14,227 bases of DNA from a bacterium (GTDB lineage: Bacteria; Bacillota; Clostridia; Oscillospirales; Oscillospiraceae). The notes under the pieces were generated by a model, which saw nothing but the letters and a program-made list of their open reading frames with translations, had not been told where the DNA came from and searched no databases. Every line of letters begins with the position of its first letter. The stretch's first letter is position 1. The stretch spans positions 1-14,227 of the forward strand of contig JAHYYS010000067.1 of the NCBI GenBank assembly GCA_019424865.1, given 5' to 3'. The position numbers and the translations under genes are program-made. Below, in pieces: positions 1 to 7,710 of this stretch.

Positions 1-235
1 GCTGACCCGCATCCCGCAGGGGCGGCTGTCAGCCGCCCGCGGGCGCATGCTATGCACCCCTGCAAATGCCGGGGTGGGGACTGGCGGCGTCACGGCACGC
101 CGGCGCCGCCCCTTTCCATTCCGCAAAATACGGCGCACCACGTTGGGAAACGTGGTGCGCCGCTTGATTCGGCTGCCCTCGGCGCTGCACGGCGCCGGAC
201 ATTGTAAAAACTCCTCCTGCACAGCGGGCTTTTGA
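1..235. other. Hairpin-rich non-coding stretch
   Basis: I see no convincing gene here. The only open frame of note (47-235, plus) is arginine-rich, lacks a ribosome binding site and resembles no family I know. The stretch is full of GC-rich inverted repeats: 21-37 (7-bp stem), 83-110 (GGCGGCG with CGCCGCC), 131-162 (14-bp perfect stem with a GGGA loop) and 181-196. Read on the minus strand, the 131-162 hairpin is followed by TATTTT, so it could be a second, back-up terminator behind rny. Confidence 0.5.
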
Positions 236-272
236 AAAAAGGGAAGGAGGGACGCTGGGGGCGTCCCTCCTT
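236..272 (-). terminator. Terminator of rny
   Basis: A 12-bp perfect stem (244-255 with 261-272, loop TGGGG) lies just past the rny stop codon. On the minus strand it is followed by a run of six T (236-241 region), the classic Rho-independent layout. Confidence 0.9.
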
Positions 273-293
273 TTGTTATAATCCTGCTTAATT

Positions 294-1841
<1,548 letters not shown>

Positions 1842-2031
1842 TTGGTCTTTTACACCTCCAAAAATCCACAGTCAGCTGCGGCGGACCGCCGCAGCGCCCA
1901 GAGCGCGGCCCAGCGGGCCCCGCGCGGGTCTTGTACATAAAATGAGCCGCAAGGCCACGGGCGCCATGGGGCGGCGCTTCCTTGCGACAAGTGAAAAACA
2001 TCCCCAGGTTTTTCATTTTCGTCCTACATAT
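1842..2031 (-). other. Long structured 5' leader of rny
   Basis: If transcription starts a few bases past the TACAAT box at 2032-2037, the rny mRNA has an untranslated leader of roughly 180 nt. It holds a perfect 9-bp hairpin at 1875-1895 (GCTGCGGCG with CGCCGCAGC), a second GC hairpin at 1907-1919 and further GC-rich pairing toward 1925-1980. A frame beginning at 2016 runs through it into rny, but has no good ribosome binding site and looks non-coding. A structured leader would allow feedback control by RNA cleavage. That is my inference; I know of it for RNase E in E. coli, not for this family. Confidence 0.4.
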
Positions 2032-2060
2032 ATTGTAAAGGCCGGGAGCTTTTCTGTCAA
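2032..2060 (-). promoter_or_regulatory. Sigma-A promoter of rny
   Basis: On the minus strand a perfect -35 TTGACA (2055-2060) is followed after 17 bases by -10 TACAAT (2032-2037). This is the strongest promoter match in this part of the window and points toward rny. Confidence 0.85.
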
Positions 2061-2175
2061 GATTTATTCACATTTGATGAACGGTCTTTGTGCAAACTTT
2101 TTACAAAAGGGCCCTCCGGCCCCAGTAACTCCCGTTTCCCCTGACCCCCCCTCGCCCTCGGCGCCGGGGCTGCTG

Positions 2176-2227
2176 AAAAAACCGGGCCGGCGCCGCTTTG
2201 CTGTGTGCGGCGCCGGCCCGGTTTTTT
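2176..2227. terminator. Bidirectional terminator
   Basis: The arms 2176-2196 and 2207-2227 are perfect complements of 21 bases, including A-run and T-run flanks, with a 10-base loop. It ends the dCMP deaminase mRNA; that gene's TAA stop (2227-2229) lies in the T/A run. The A/T flanks make it work in both directions. Confidence 0.93.
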
Positions 2228-2724
2228 TATGCCTGCTGTGTGTCCTGCGGTGCCGGGAGGGAGTCGTCCTCCCGGATCCAGTCCTCCACATGGACCACGG
2301 AATACCCCGTCTGTGTGTTTCGGATGACCACACGGTCAATGCCCGCGTTGATAATCAGCCTGCGGCACATGGAACAGGAGGTGGCGTCATGGAGCAGCTC
2401 TCCGCTGGCCGCCTCCCGGCCCGCCAGATACAGCGTGGCCCCCAGGGTATCCCGCCGGGCGGCTGAAATAATGGCGTTCATCTCCGCATGGACCGAGCGG
2501 CACAGCTCATACCGCTGCCCCGAAGGGATGTTCATGGCCTCCCGGGTGCAGTAGCCCAAGTCCATACAATTCTTCCGCCCCCGGGGCGCCCCGTTATAGC
2601 CGGTGGATACAATCTCATCGTTTTTGACAATAATGGCGCCGTAGCACCGGCGCAGGCAGGTGGACCGCTCCAGCACCGTTTCGGCAATGTCCAGGTAATA
2701 GTTCTCTTTGTCGATGCGCTTCAT
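2227..2724 (-). CDS. dCMP deaminase (cytidine/deoxycytidylate deaminase family)
   Basis: This enzyme converts dCMP to dUMP, the precursor of dTMP, using a catalytic zinc. The 165-residue product carries the zinc signature in order: HAEMNAI with zinc ligand His79 and catalytic Glu81, then SCSMC with zinc ligands Cys117 and Cys120. The usual Pro of the PCxxC motif is Ser116 here. An upstream cysteine-rich region (Cys23, Cys27, Cys53, Cys59) and the GYNGAPRG loop are typical of the ComEB-type bacterial dCMP deaminases. GGAGG lies nine bases before the ATG, and a promoter (2754-2782) lies just upstream. The C-terminus is a short Asp/Pro/Gln tail. The family call is firm; substrate preference for dCMP over related compounds is from family knowledge. 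Confidence 0.92.
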   Translation of the reverse strand: MKRIDKENYYLDIAETVLERSTCLRRCYGAIIVKNDEIVSTGYNGAPRGRKNCMDLGYCTREAMNIPSGQRYELCRSVHAEMNAIISAARRDTLGATLYLAGREAASGELLHDATSCSMCRRLIINAGIDRVVIRNTQTGYSVVHVEDWIREDDSLPAPQDTQQA

Positions 2725-2753
2725 CGCCTGTCGCCTCCATGTCCTTTTGTCCC

Positions 2754-2782
2754 ATTTTAGCCCATTTCACCGCCGGGCGCAA
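2754..2782 (-). promoter_or_regulatory. Promoter of the dCMP deaminase gene
   Basis: On the minus strand, -35 TTGCGC (2777-2782), a 17-base spacer and -10 TAAAAT (2754-2759). It is divergent from the promoter at 2869-2897, with the palindrome GTAAATTTAC (2838-2847) between the two. Confidence 0.65.
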
Positions 2783-2868
2783 CCCCTCTTTTTTCCCATC
2801 CGGCCATTCAGAACGGGCGTTTTTTCCAGTTTCCGGCGTAAATTTACACTTTGTTTACGAATGGCACC

Positions 2869-2897
2869 TTGACGCGTTCTCAGCTACGCGCTATCAT
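2869..2897 (+). promoter_or_regulatory. Promoter of the zinc-ribbon protein gene
   Basis: -35 TTGACG (2869-2874), a 17-base spacer and -10 TATCAT (2892-2897). It lies inside the 5' part of the longest open frame, which shows that the first ATG of that frame (2851) is not the real start. The transcript would begin near 2904, just before an 8-bp hairpin (GGCAGGCG 2912-2919, loop AATG, CGCCTGCC 2924-2931). Confidence 0.8.
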
Positions 2898-2955
2898 TAT
2901 TTTAAAGGTGAGGCAGGCGAATGCGCCTGCCCTCGTTCTTCAAGGAGGCCCTTTT

Positions 2956-3351
2956 ATGATCCGCAACGCACTCCAGCGGTTTATGTACGGCCGCTATGGC
3001 AACGACCAGTTCAATCTATTTCTCATTGGGACCTATCTGGTCCTTTATCTTCTCTTTGTTTTGACCGGCTTTGCCCCCCTTTACTGGCTTTCTCTGGTTC
3101 TGATTGCATACTCCCTGTTTCGCCTGCTCTCCCGCAACCCGGCCCGCCGCCGCTCGGAAAACGCCCGTTTTCTGAGCATTGTCAATCCCGTCCTCCGGTG
3201 GCTCCGCCTGCGGCGGACCATCCACCGGGACAAGGAGCACCGCTACTTCAAGTGCCCCAACTGCGGCCAGCAGCTGCGCGTCCCCCGCGGGAAGGGCAAG
3301 ATCACCGTCACCTGCCGCGGCTGCGGCGCTTCCTTCCAGGAAAAAAGCTGA
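2956..3351 (+). CDS. Two-TM protein with C-terminal zinc ribbon
   Basis: I do not recognise a named family. The 131-residue product starts with a short basic/aromatic segment, has two closely spaced membrane helices (about residues 20-37 and 40-58), then a strongly basic stretch rich in Arg, and ends in a four-cysteine zinc ribbon (CPNCG then CRGCG, about 100-126). The topology suggests a membrane protein with a cytoplasmic metal-binding, perhaps nucleic-acid or protein-binding, tail. The start at 2956 is chosen because AAGGAGG (2942-2948) precedes it and the promoter lies inside the longer upstream frame. It stands alone between its own promoter and a terminator. Similar small zinc-ribbon membrane proteins are common but uncharacterised in Clostridia. 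Confidence 0.85.
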   Translation: MIRNALQRFMYGRYGNDQFNLFLIGTYLVLYLLFVLTGFAPLYWLSLVLIAYSLFRLLSRNPARRRSENARFLSIVNPVLRWLRLRRTIHRDKEHRYFKCPNCGQQLRVPRGKGKITVTCRGCGASFQEKS

Positions 3352-3397
3352 CGTCCTTCTTTCCGAAACCGGCAGGACAGCTTCACACTTTCCCGCC

Positions 3398-3423
3398 AAG
3401 GGCCGCCTTCGGGCGGCTCTTTT
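3398..3423 (+). terminator. Terminator of the zinc-ribbon gene; left direct repeat of element copy 1
   Basis: GCCGCC (3402-3407), loop TTCG, GGCGGC (3412-3417), extended outward by AAGG with TCTT (one G-U pair) and followed by TTTT. It is the first of two near-identical copies bracketing the element; the other is at 3527-3550 (23 of 24 bases the same, same orientation). Confidence 0.85.
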
Positions 3424-3525
3424 GAGACTTTCCGACGTACACGCCGCCGGAAATGACGGATTCAATTTTATTCCTGTGGCTGCGGCCACAGGAACTCCCT
3501 GCGGGAGGGCTTTTTCGACAGGCTG

Positions 3526-3551
3526 CAAGAGCCGCCTTCGGGCGGCTCTTG
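3526..3551. repeat. Right direct repeat of element copy 1 (duplicated hairpin)
   Basis: An 11-bp stem CAAGAGCCGCC with GGCGGCTCTTG around a TTCG loop. Positions 3527-3550 repeat 3398-3421 with one difference. The TTCG loop orientation shows it is a direct, not inverted, repeat. Confidence 0.85.
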
Positions 3552-3685
3552 TGCTGCGCAGTCCGAGCCGGGCGGAAAATATTTTTCCGGGCGGGAACCT
3601 TTTCTCCCTCTTCTGCGTCTATCTGATAGGAACACCGAAATCAGGGAGGGGTCAGACATTGCGCAGCAGAAGGAGACAACAGCAT

Positions 3686-4039
3686 ATGCTGGCGCTTGTA
3701 CTGTGTATTTGTCTGCTGGGCGTTGGCGCCGGCCTGTTTGCGGGCTCCGGGGTCACGGTCCTCACCGGCCGCTATCTCCAGGCCAGCGGCGGCAGCCATA
3801 TCGTCATCAGCACCCAGGGCACGCCCGTCGTTCTGAACGCCTCCGACGGCGCCTCCCTGTTTGACGGGCTGTCCGCCGGGGATCGGGTGCTGGTGCTGTG
3901 CTCCGGCGTCAACGCGTGCTGGCCCGGCCAGTCCCGGGCCTATCTGTGCCTGCGCCTGGGCGGGGGCAGCACAGACGATCTGCCCGCCTCCACGGTACAG
4001 AAGCTGGCGGAGCTTGGATGGATCCCCTCCCCCGGCTAG
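3686..4039 (+). CDS. Small secreted or membrane-anchored protein, possibly OB-fold-like
   Basis: The 117-residue product begins with a hydrophobic segment (residues 1-22) followed by a compact beta-rich domain with the pattern GRYLQ, HIVISTQGTPVVLNA, SLFDGLSAGDRVLVL and a Pro-rich tail. The alternation of strands and the L.aGDrV.V segment recall the small extracellular OB-like DUF3221 proteins, but this is a weak, unaided resemblance. The ATG at 3686 follows AGAAGGAGA by ten bases. An alternative TTG start at 3659 after GGGAGGGG would add nine residues including RSRRR; I prefer 3686 because those arginines would be the rare codons AGA-AGG-AGA, which are better read as the ribosome binding site. 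A strong terminator follows. Function unknown. Confidence 0.7.
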   Translation: MLALVLCICLLGVGAGLFAGSGVTVLTGRYLQASGGSHIVISTQGTPVVLNASDGASLFDGLSAGDRVLVLCSGVNACWPGQSRAYLCLRLGGGSTDDLPASTVQKLAELGWIPSPG

Positions 4040-4082
4040 CATCGGTTCCCATTTTGACTCACATTTTCTCTGCTTTCCTCCG

Positions 4083-4121
4083 CGGTGTGCGCCCTTTCCC
4101 TCCGGCGCGCACCGTTTTTTT
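4083..4121 (+). terminator. Terminator after the small secreted protein gene
   Basis: CGGTGTGCGCC (4083-4093) pairs with GGCGCGCACCG (4104-4114), with one G-U pair, followed by seven T (4115-4121). Confidence 0.92.
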
Positions 4122-4152
4122 GTACTTTCCGCAAAATCCGGCGGCGCGCCCC

Positions 4153-4181
4153 TTTCTTCTCGCCGGGATTTATGATATACT
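4153..4181 (+). promoter_or_regulatory. Extended -10 promoter of the FAD dehydrogenase gene
   Basis: TGATATACT (4173-4181) is an extended -10 element (TGnTATACT). The -35 position 17 bases upstream, TTTCTT (4153-4158), is a poor match, as expected when the TG extension is present. Confidence 0.65.
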
Positions 4182-4243
4182 ATATACTGTATTGGTTTGG
4201 GCTCTGTGCCGCCCAATGACAACAAATGAGAGGAGTTCTTCCC

Positions 4244-5632
4244 ATGACCCCCAATTACGACGTCATTATCCTGGGCTGCGGCGAGGCCGGCATTTTTGCC
4301 GCCTATGAGCTCTCCCACCTCCGCCCCGGCCTGAAGCTGCTGGCCCTGGATCAGGGCCAGGACATCTACCACCGCAGCTGTCCCATTGTGGCCGGCAAGG
4401 TGAAGGAGTGTATCCACTGCCCCGTGTGCCACACCATGTGCGGCTTTGGCGGAGCGGGCGCCTTTTCCGACGGCAAGTTCAACTTCACCACCGAGTTCGG
4501 CGGCTGGCTCACCGACTTTATCGAGCCGGGCGAGGTAATGGCCCTGATCGACTATGTGGACTCCATTAATGTTCACCACGGCGCCACCACCGAGTGCTTC
4601 TCCACCGCCACTCCGGAGGCCAAGGCCCTGGAGCGCCGGGCGCTGGCCTTTGACCTGCACCTGCTGCAGGCCCGGTGCAAGCACCTGGGGACGGAGAACA
4701 ACCTGCGCATCCTCACCAACATCTACGAGGGGCTGAAGGACAAGCTGGAGTTCCGCTTCAACACCGCGGTGACCCACATTGCCCGGGCCGACGGCGGCTA
4801 CCGTCTGACCCTGGCCAAGGGGGACGAGGTCTCCTGCAAATACCTGATCGCCGCCCCCGGCCGCTCCGGCGCCGAGTGGTTCTCCAACCAGTGCAAGGAG
4901 CTGGGGCTGGAGCTGCTGAACAACCAGGTGGACGTGGGCGTCCGGGTGGAGCTGCCCGCCACCGTCTTTGAGCACATCACCAACGTGGTCTATGAATCCA
5001 AGCTGGTCTACCGCACCAAGCAGTATGGGGACCAGGTGCGCACCTTCTGCATGAACCCCTACGGCCACGTGGTGGCCGAGAATGTGGAGGGCATCAACAC
5101 CGTCAACGGCCACTCCTATGCCGACCCCAAGCTGCGCAGCGAGAACACCAACTTCGCCCTGCTGGTATCCAACCGGTTTACCAAGCCCTTTAACGAGCCC
5201 TACCGCTACGGCAAGCACGTGGCCTCCCTGTCCAATATGCTGGCGGGGGGCGTGCTGGTCCAGCGCTTCGGCGATCTGGTGGGGGGGCGCCGCTCCAACG
5301 AGCACCGGATGAGCAAGTCTTTTGTCCGTCCCACTCTCACCGCCGCCGTCCCCGGCGATCTGTCCCTGGCCCTGCCCAAGCGGCAGCTGGATAATATCAT
5401 CGAGATGATCTATCAGCTGGACAAGCTGGCCCCGGGCACCGCCAACTATGACACCCTGCTCTACGGAGCGGAGGTGAAGTTCTACTCCGCCCGCCTCCAG
5501 CTCACCTCCGAGCTGGAAACCGCCCTCCCCGGCTTCTTCGCCGCCGGCGACGGCGCGGGCGTCACCCGCGGCCTGGCCCAAGCGGGGGCCTCCGGTGTAC
5601 AGGCCGCCCGGGCTGTCCTGAAACGGATCTAA
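4244..5632 (+). CDS. FAD-dependent dehydrogenase (COG2509-like)
   Basis: The 462-residue product is a flavoprotein oxidoreductase of unknown substrate. It has an N-terminal Rossmann dinucleotide motif VIILGCGEAG (residues 7-16, GxGxxG) and a matching C-terminal FAD segment GFFAAGDGAGVTRGLAQAGASG. Between them sits a conserved GGAGAFSDGKFN segment (69-80) typical of this family. Directly before it are four closely spaced cysteines, Cys56, Cys59, Cys62 and Cys66, a spacing that could hold an iron-sulfur cluster. The start at 4244 is chosen over the in-frame ATG at 4226 because GAGAGGAG (4228-4235) sits eight bases upstream and overlaps the earlier ATG. The gene lies alone, with its own extended -10 promoter and a terminator downstream. 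Family membership is firm; the reaction is not known. Confidence 0.88.
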   Translation: MTPNYDVIILGCGEAGIFAAYELSHLRPGLKLLALDQGQDIYHRSCPIVAGKVKECIHCPVCHTMCGFGGAGAFSDGKFNFTTEFGGWLTDFIEPGEVMALIDYVDSINVHHGATTECFSTATPEAKALERRALAFDLHLLQARCKHLGTENNLRILTNIYEGLKDKLEFRFNTAVTHIARADGGYRLTLAKGDEVSCKYLIAAPGRSGAEWFSNQCKELGLELLNNQVDVGVRVELPATVFEHITNVVYESKLVYRTKQYGDQVRTFCMNPYGHVVAENVEGINTVNGHSYADPKLRSENTNFALLVSNRFTKPFNEPYRYGKHVASLSNMLAGGVLVQRFGDLVGGRRSNEHRMSKSFVRPTLTAAVPGDLSLALPKRQLDNIIEMIYQLDKLAPGTANYDTLLYGAEVKFYSARLQLTSELETALPGFFAAGDGAGVTRGLAQAGASGVQAARAVLKRI

Positions 5633-5728
5633 GATGTCCCCTCTTTTTCTCCCGCCCCGGGGCTGGAGGCTGTTCCCGGCTTTTTGTTCCCCCGCCCGAT
5701 TGGCCCGGCGGCGCTCCTGCATTTTTCC

Positions 5729-5778
5729 CCGCCCCCCTGCCCATTTCCCCCTTGGGTGGGCGGGGGCGGTTCTTTTTT
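5729..5778 (+). terminator. Terminator after the FAD dehydrogenase gene
   Basis: CCGCCCCC (5729-5736) pairs with GGGGGCGG (5762-5769), with an inner stem GCCCA with TGGGC, followed by TTCTTTTTT (5770-5778). The stretch 5633-5728 before it is pyrimidine-rich and holds no gene I can support. Confidence 0.8.
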
Positions 5779-5836
5779 CCTTGTCATTTTGATGTGGAGC
5801 TTTTTCCTCGCTGCCGGCGCCCCTCTCCCCGCCCCC

Positions 5837-5886
5837 TTTTCCACTGTTCCCAAGGGTTATCCACATTATCCACAGGGTTTTCCACA
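5837..5886 (+). promoter_or_regulatory. DnaA-box cluster (possible origin or DnaA-binding region)
   Basis: Two perfect DnaA boxes TTATCCACA lie head to tail with no gap (5857-5865 and 5866-5874). A third, TTTTCCACA, is at 5878-5886 and a near-match, TTTTCCACT, at 5837-5845. All four point the same way. An A+T-rich stretch with A- and T-runs (about 5931-5990) follows, in sharp contrast with the GC-rich surroundings, as expected for an unwinding region. In many Firmicutes mnmE lies in the rpmH-rnpA-yidC-jag-mnmE-mnmG group close to dnaA and oriC. Here the usual neighbours are absent, so this may be the origin, a relic of it, or a DnaA-controlled site. Confidence 0.75.
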
Positions 5887-5930
5887 CTCATTTATGTCAA
5901 CCTGATCGCAGCTCTCCCCATTTTTCCGGT

Positions 5931-5959
5931 TTGCATAACAACTGTCAAGGTAAAATAAT
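5931..5959 (+). promoter_or_regulatory. Candidate promoter of mnmE
   Basis: TTGCAT (5931-5936), a 17-base spacer and AATAAT (5954-5959). The -10 is good and the -35 mediocre. It falls in the A+T-rich tract just after the DnaA boxes, so DnaA binding could influence it. Confidence 0.4.
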
Positions 5960-5991
5960 CGACAAAAAATTTTCCTACTCTTTTTTGCAAG

Positions 5992-6024
5992 AGCCGGCCC
6001 GTCCCCTGTCGGGGGCGGGCGGCT
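5992..6024 (+). promoter_or_regulatory. Hairpin in the mnmE leader
   Basis: GCCCGTCCCC (5997-6006), loop TGTC, GGGGGCGGGC (6011-6020), extended by AGCC with GGCT past one bulged G. It sits ten bases before the AGGAGG ribosome binding site (6034-6039). No T-run follows, so it is more likely a leader structure than a terminator. Confidence 0.5.
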
Positions 6025-6044
6025 GCGCGGAACAGGAGGTTCCC

Positions 6045-7448
6045 ATGTCCCACTCTGCCGACACCATTGCCGCTATCTCCACCCCCTCCGGCCCCGGGGC
6101 CATCGGCATCCTGCGCCTGTCCGGGCCCCGGGCGGTCCGGATTGCCCAGGCGTGCTTCAAGCCCTTGGGTCGCAAGGCTTTGGCCGATTATCCCGTCCGC
6201 TTTCTGGTCTATGGCGACCTGCTGGACAGCGGCGGGCAGCCCATTGACCGCTGCCTGTGCACCTACAGCCGGGGGCCCGCCAGCTACACCGGGGAGGACA
6301 CGGCGGAATTTCAGTGCCACGGCTCCCCCATGGTCCTCTCCCTGGGGCTGCAGGCCCTGTTTGCCCAGGGGGCCCGGCAGGCCGGCCCGGGGGAATTCAC
6401 CCGGCGCGCCTTTCTCAACGGCCGTCTGGATCTGACCCAGGCGGAGGCGGTGGGCGACCTGCTGGAGGCCAACAGCCGGGAGGGGGCCCGCCACGCGGCG
6501 GGACGCCTGGCCGGGGCGCTGTCCCAGCGGATTGGGGAAATCTATTCCGCCCTGGTGGACGTCATGGCCCACTTCCACGCCGTGCTGGATTACCCCGACG
6601 AGGACATCGACCCCTTCACCCGGGAGGAGCTGGCCCGCGCCCTGGACGCCCAGGAGGGGGCCCTGCGGAAGCTGGTGGCCAGCGGGGCCCGGGGCTTCCG
6701 GCTGGCCCAGGGGCTGGCCTGCCCCATTCTGGGCCGGCCCAATGCGGGCAAGTCCTCCCTGCTCAACGCCCTGGCGGGCTATGACCGGGCCATTGTCACC
6801 GACATCCCCGGCACCACCCGGGACACCGTGGAGGTCTCCATCCAGGTGGACGGCCTGCCCGTGCGCCTTATTGACACCGCCGGCATCCGGGAGGGGGGTG
6901 ACCCGGTGGAGCAGCTGGGGGTGGAGCGCAGCTGGGCCGCCCTGGCCAGCGCCAACCTGATTTTACTGGTGTGGGATTCCTCCACTCCTTTTACCCGTGA
7001 AGATCGCCGTCTGCTGCTGGAATGTCTCAACGGGGCGGACACCATCCTGGTGGAAAACAAATGCGACCTGTCCGCCCAGCCCCTGCCCGACCTGGAGCTG
7101 CCGGAGGAGCTGGCGGAGCACCTCCACCGGGTGCCGATCAGCGCCCGGACGGGCGCGGGGCTGGACCAGCTGGAGGCGGTTATGGCCCGGCTGGCCCGGG
7201 ACTTCTTCCCCCAGGCCCAGGGGGACGCTTACGGTCAGCTGCTGACCAACGAGCGGCAGACCCAGGCCGCCTCCCATGCGCTGCAGGCTGTGCAGCGGGC
7301 CCAGGAGGCCCTGGAGGCGGGCGTCACCCCCGACGCCCTTCTCACCGACGTGGAGGAGGCCCTGGAGGCCCTTGGGGAGCTCACCGGACAGTCCGTGCGG
7401 GAGGACGTCACCGACCGGATTTTCTCCCGCTTCTGCGTGGGGAAATGA
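6045..7448 (+). CDS. mnmE: tRNA modification GTPase MnmE
   Basis: MnmE works with MnmG to install the (carboxymethyl)aminomethyl group at U34 of certain tRNAs. The 467-residue product has the N-terminal folate-binding TrmE domain (DTIAAISTPSGPGAIGILRLSG at the start), a helical middle, and an inserted G domain with all motifs: GRPNAGKSS (230-238), PGTTRD (255-260), DTAG (277-280) and NKCD (338-341). It ends in the diagnostic FCVGK, whose Cys is needed for activity in the family. Length is normal. The ATG at 6045 is preceded by AGGAGGT; a TTG far upstream in frame (5931) would lie in the promoter and is rejected. mnmG, the usual next gene, does not follow: a hairpin element and the convergent spoIID do. 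Confidence 0.97.
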   Translation: MSHSADTIAAISTPSGPGAIGILRLSGPRAVRIAQACFKPLGRKALADYPVRFLVYGDLLDSGGQPIDRCLCTYSRGPASYTGEDTAEFQCHGSPMVLSLGLQALFAQGARQAGPGEFTRRAFLNGRLDLTQAEAVGDLLEANSREGARHAAGRLAGALSQRIGEIYSALVDVMAHFHAVLDYPDEDIDPFTREELARALDAQEGALRKLVASGARGFRLAQGLACPILGRPNAGKSSLLNALAGYDRAIVTDIPGTTRDTVEVSIQVDGLPVRLIDTAGIREGGDPVEQLGVERSWAALASANLILLVWDSSTPFTREDRRLLLECLNGADTILVENKCDLSAQPLPDLELPEELAEHLHRVPISARTGAGLDQLEAVMARLARDFFPQAQGDAYGQLLTNERQTQAASHALQAVQRAQEALEAGVTPDALLTDVEEALEALGELTGQSVREDVTDRIFSRFCVGK

Positions 7449-7451
7449 AAA

Positions 7452-7485
7452 CAGGCGGCGCCCGGCTGAAAAGCCGGACGCCGCC
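7452..7485. repeat. Left direct repeat of the complete element (terminator hairpin of mnmE/spoIID)
   Basis: AGGCGGCG pairs with CGCCGCCT around an inner CCGGCT-GAAA-AGCCGG hairpin with a single C-A mismatch between the two stems. It begins three bases after the mnmE stop codon. On the minus strand it is followed by GTTTTCATTT, so it can act as a terminator for leftward transcription. Confidence 0.85.
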
Positions 7486-7504
7486 TCAGCGTGTCAAAAA
7501 AGCC

Positions 7505-7541
7505 CTCCTGCAAGGAGTTCCGCCGTCCGCAGACGGCGGAA
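7505..7541 (+). repeat. Two-hairpin core of the element
   Basis: Hairpin 1: CTCCT, loop GCA, AGGAG (7505-7517). Hairpin 2: TTCCGCCGTC, loop CGCA, GACGGCGGAA (7518-7541). The same pair occurs at 3471-3507 (minus) and 14192-14227 (plus) with different stem bases that still pair. Confidence 0.85.
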
Positions 7542-7653
7542 TAAAATGAAATCCAGTCATTTCCAAGGACATGCGCCTGGGAAATGACACCTCTCACGAA
7601 ATTTCGGGCGACAATTTCCCAAGAAATCGAGCCTGAAATTTCGTGCGGCCTAC

Positions 7654-7703
7654 TCGAAAAAGTGGCTTGTCAATTTCTATCAATTGACAAGCCACTTTTT
7701 CGA
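7654..7703. repeat. 22-bp perfect inverted repeat
   Basis: Positions 7654-7675 and 7682-7703 are perfect complements around the six-base loop TCTATC. The outer end reads TCGAAAAAG, matching the end sequence of the other element copies. Transcripts from either side would form a long, uninterrupted RNA duplex. Confidence 0.95.
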
Positions 7704-7710
7704 CAGTCTC

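Larger units (their letters stand above)
3398..3551 (-). mobile_element. Hairpin-built intergenic element, copy 1 (shortened)
   Basis: Read on the minus strand this is the same element as at 7452-7744 but with the middle missing. The order is hairpin (3551-3526), the end sequence CAGCCTGTCGAAAAAG, a 5-bp hairpin (3495-3507), a 10-bp hairpin with arms TTCCTGTGGC and GCCACAGGAA (3471-3494), ATAAAATTGAATCC, GTCATTTCC, then AGTCTCA and the second hairpin (3423-3398). The inner part is about 105 nt, against 225 nt in the complete copy. It encodes no protein. The flanking hairpins are direct repeats. From 3552 to the next start codon at 3686 I see no gene, only a short inverted repeat GGAAAA/TTTTCC (3571-3585). 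Confidence 0.7.

Noticed and set aside
47..235. Short arginine-rich frame at the window start
   Set aside because: No ribosome binding site and it runs through several hairpins; it looks like chance coding in GC-rich DNA.
3641..5887. A 748-codon open frame on the minus strand
   Set aside because: It lies opposite the small secreted protein and FAD dehydrogenase genes, is Gly/Val/Gln-rich without domains and crosses two terminators.
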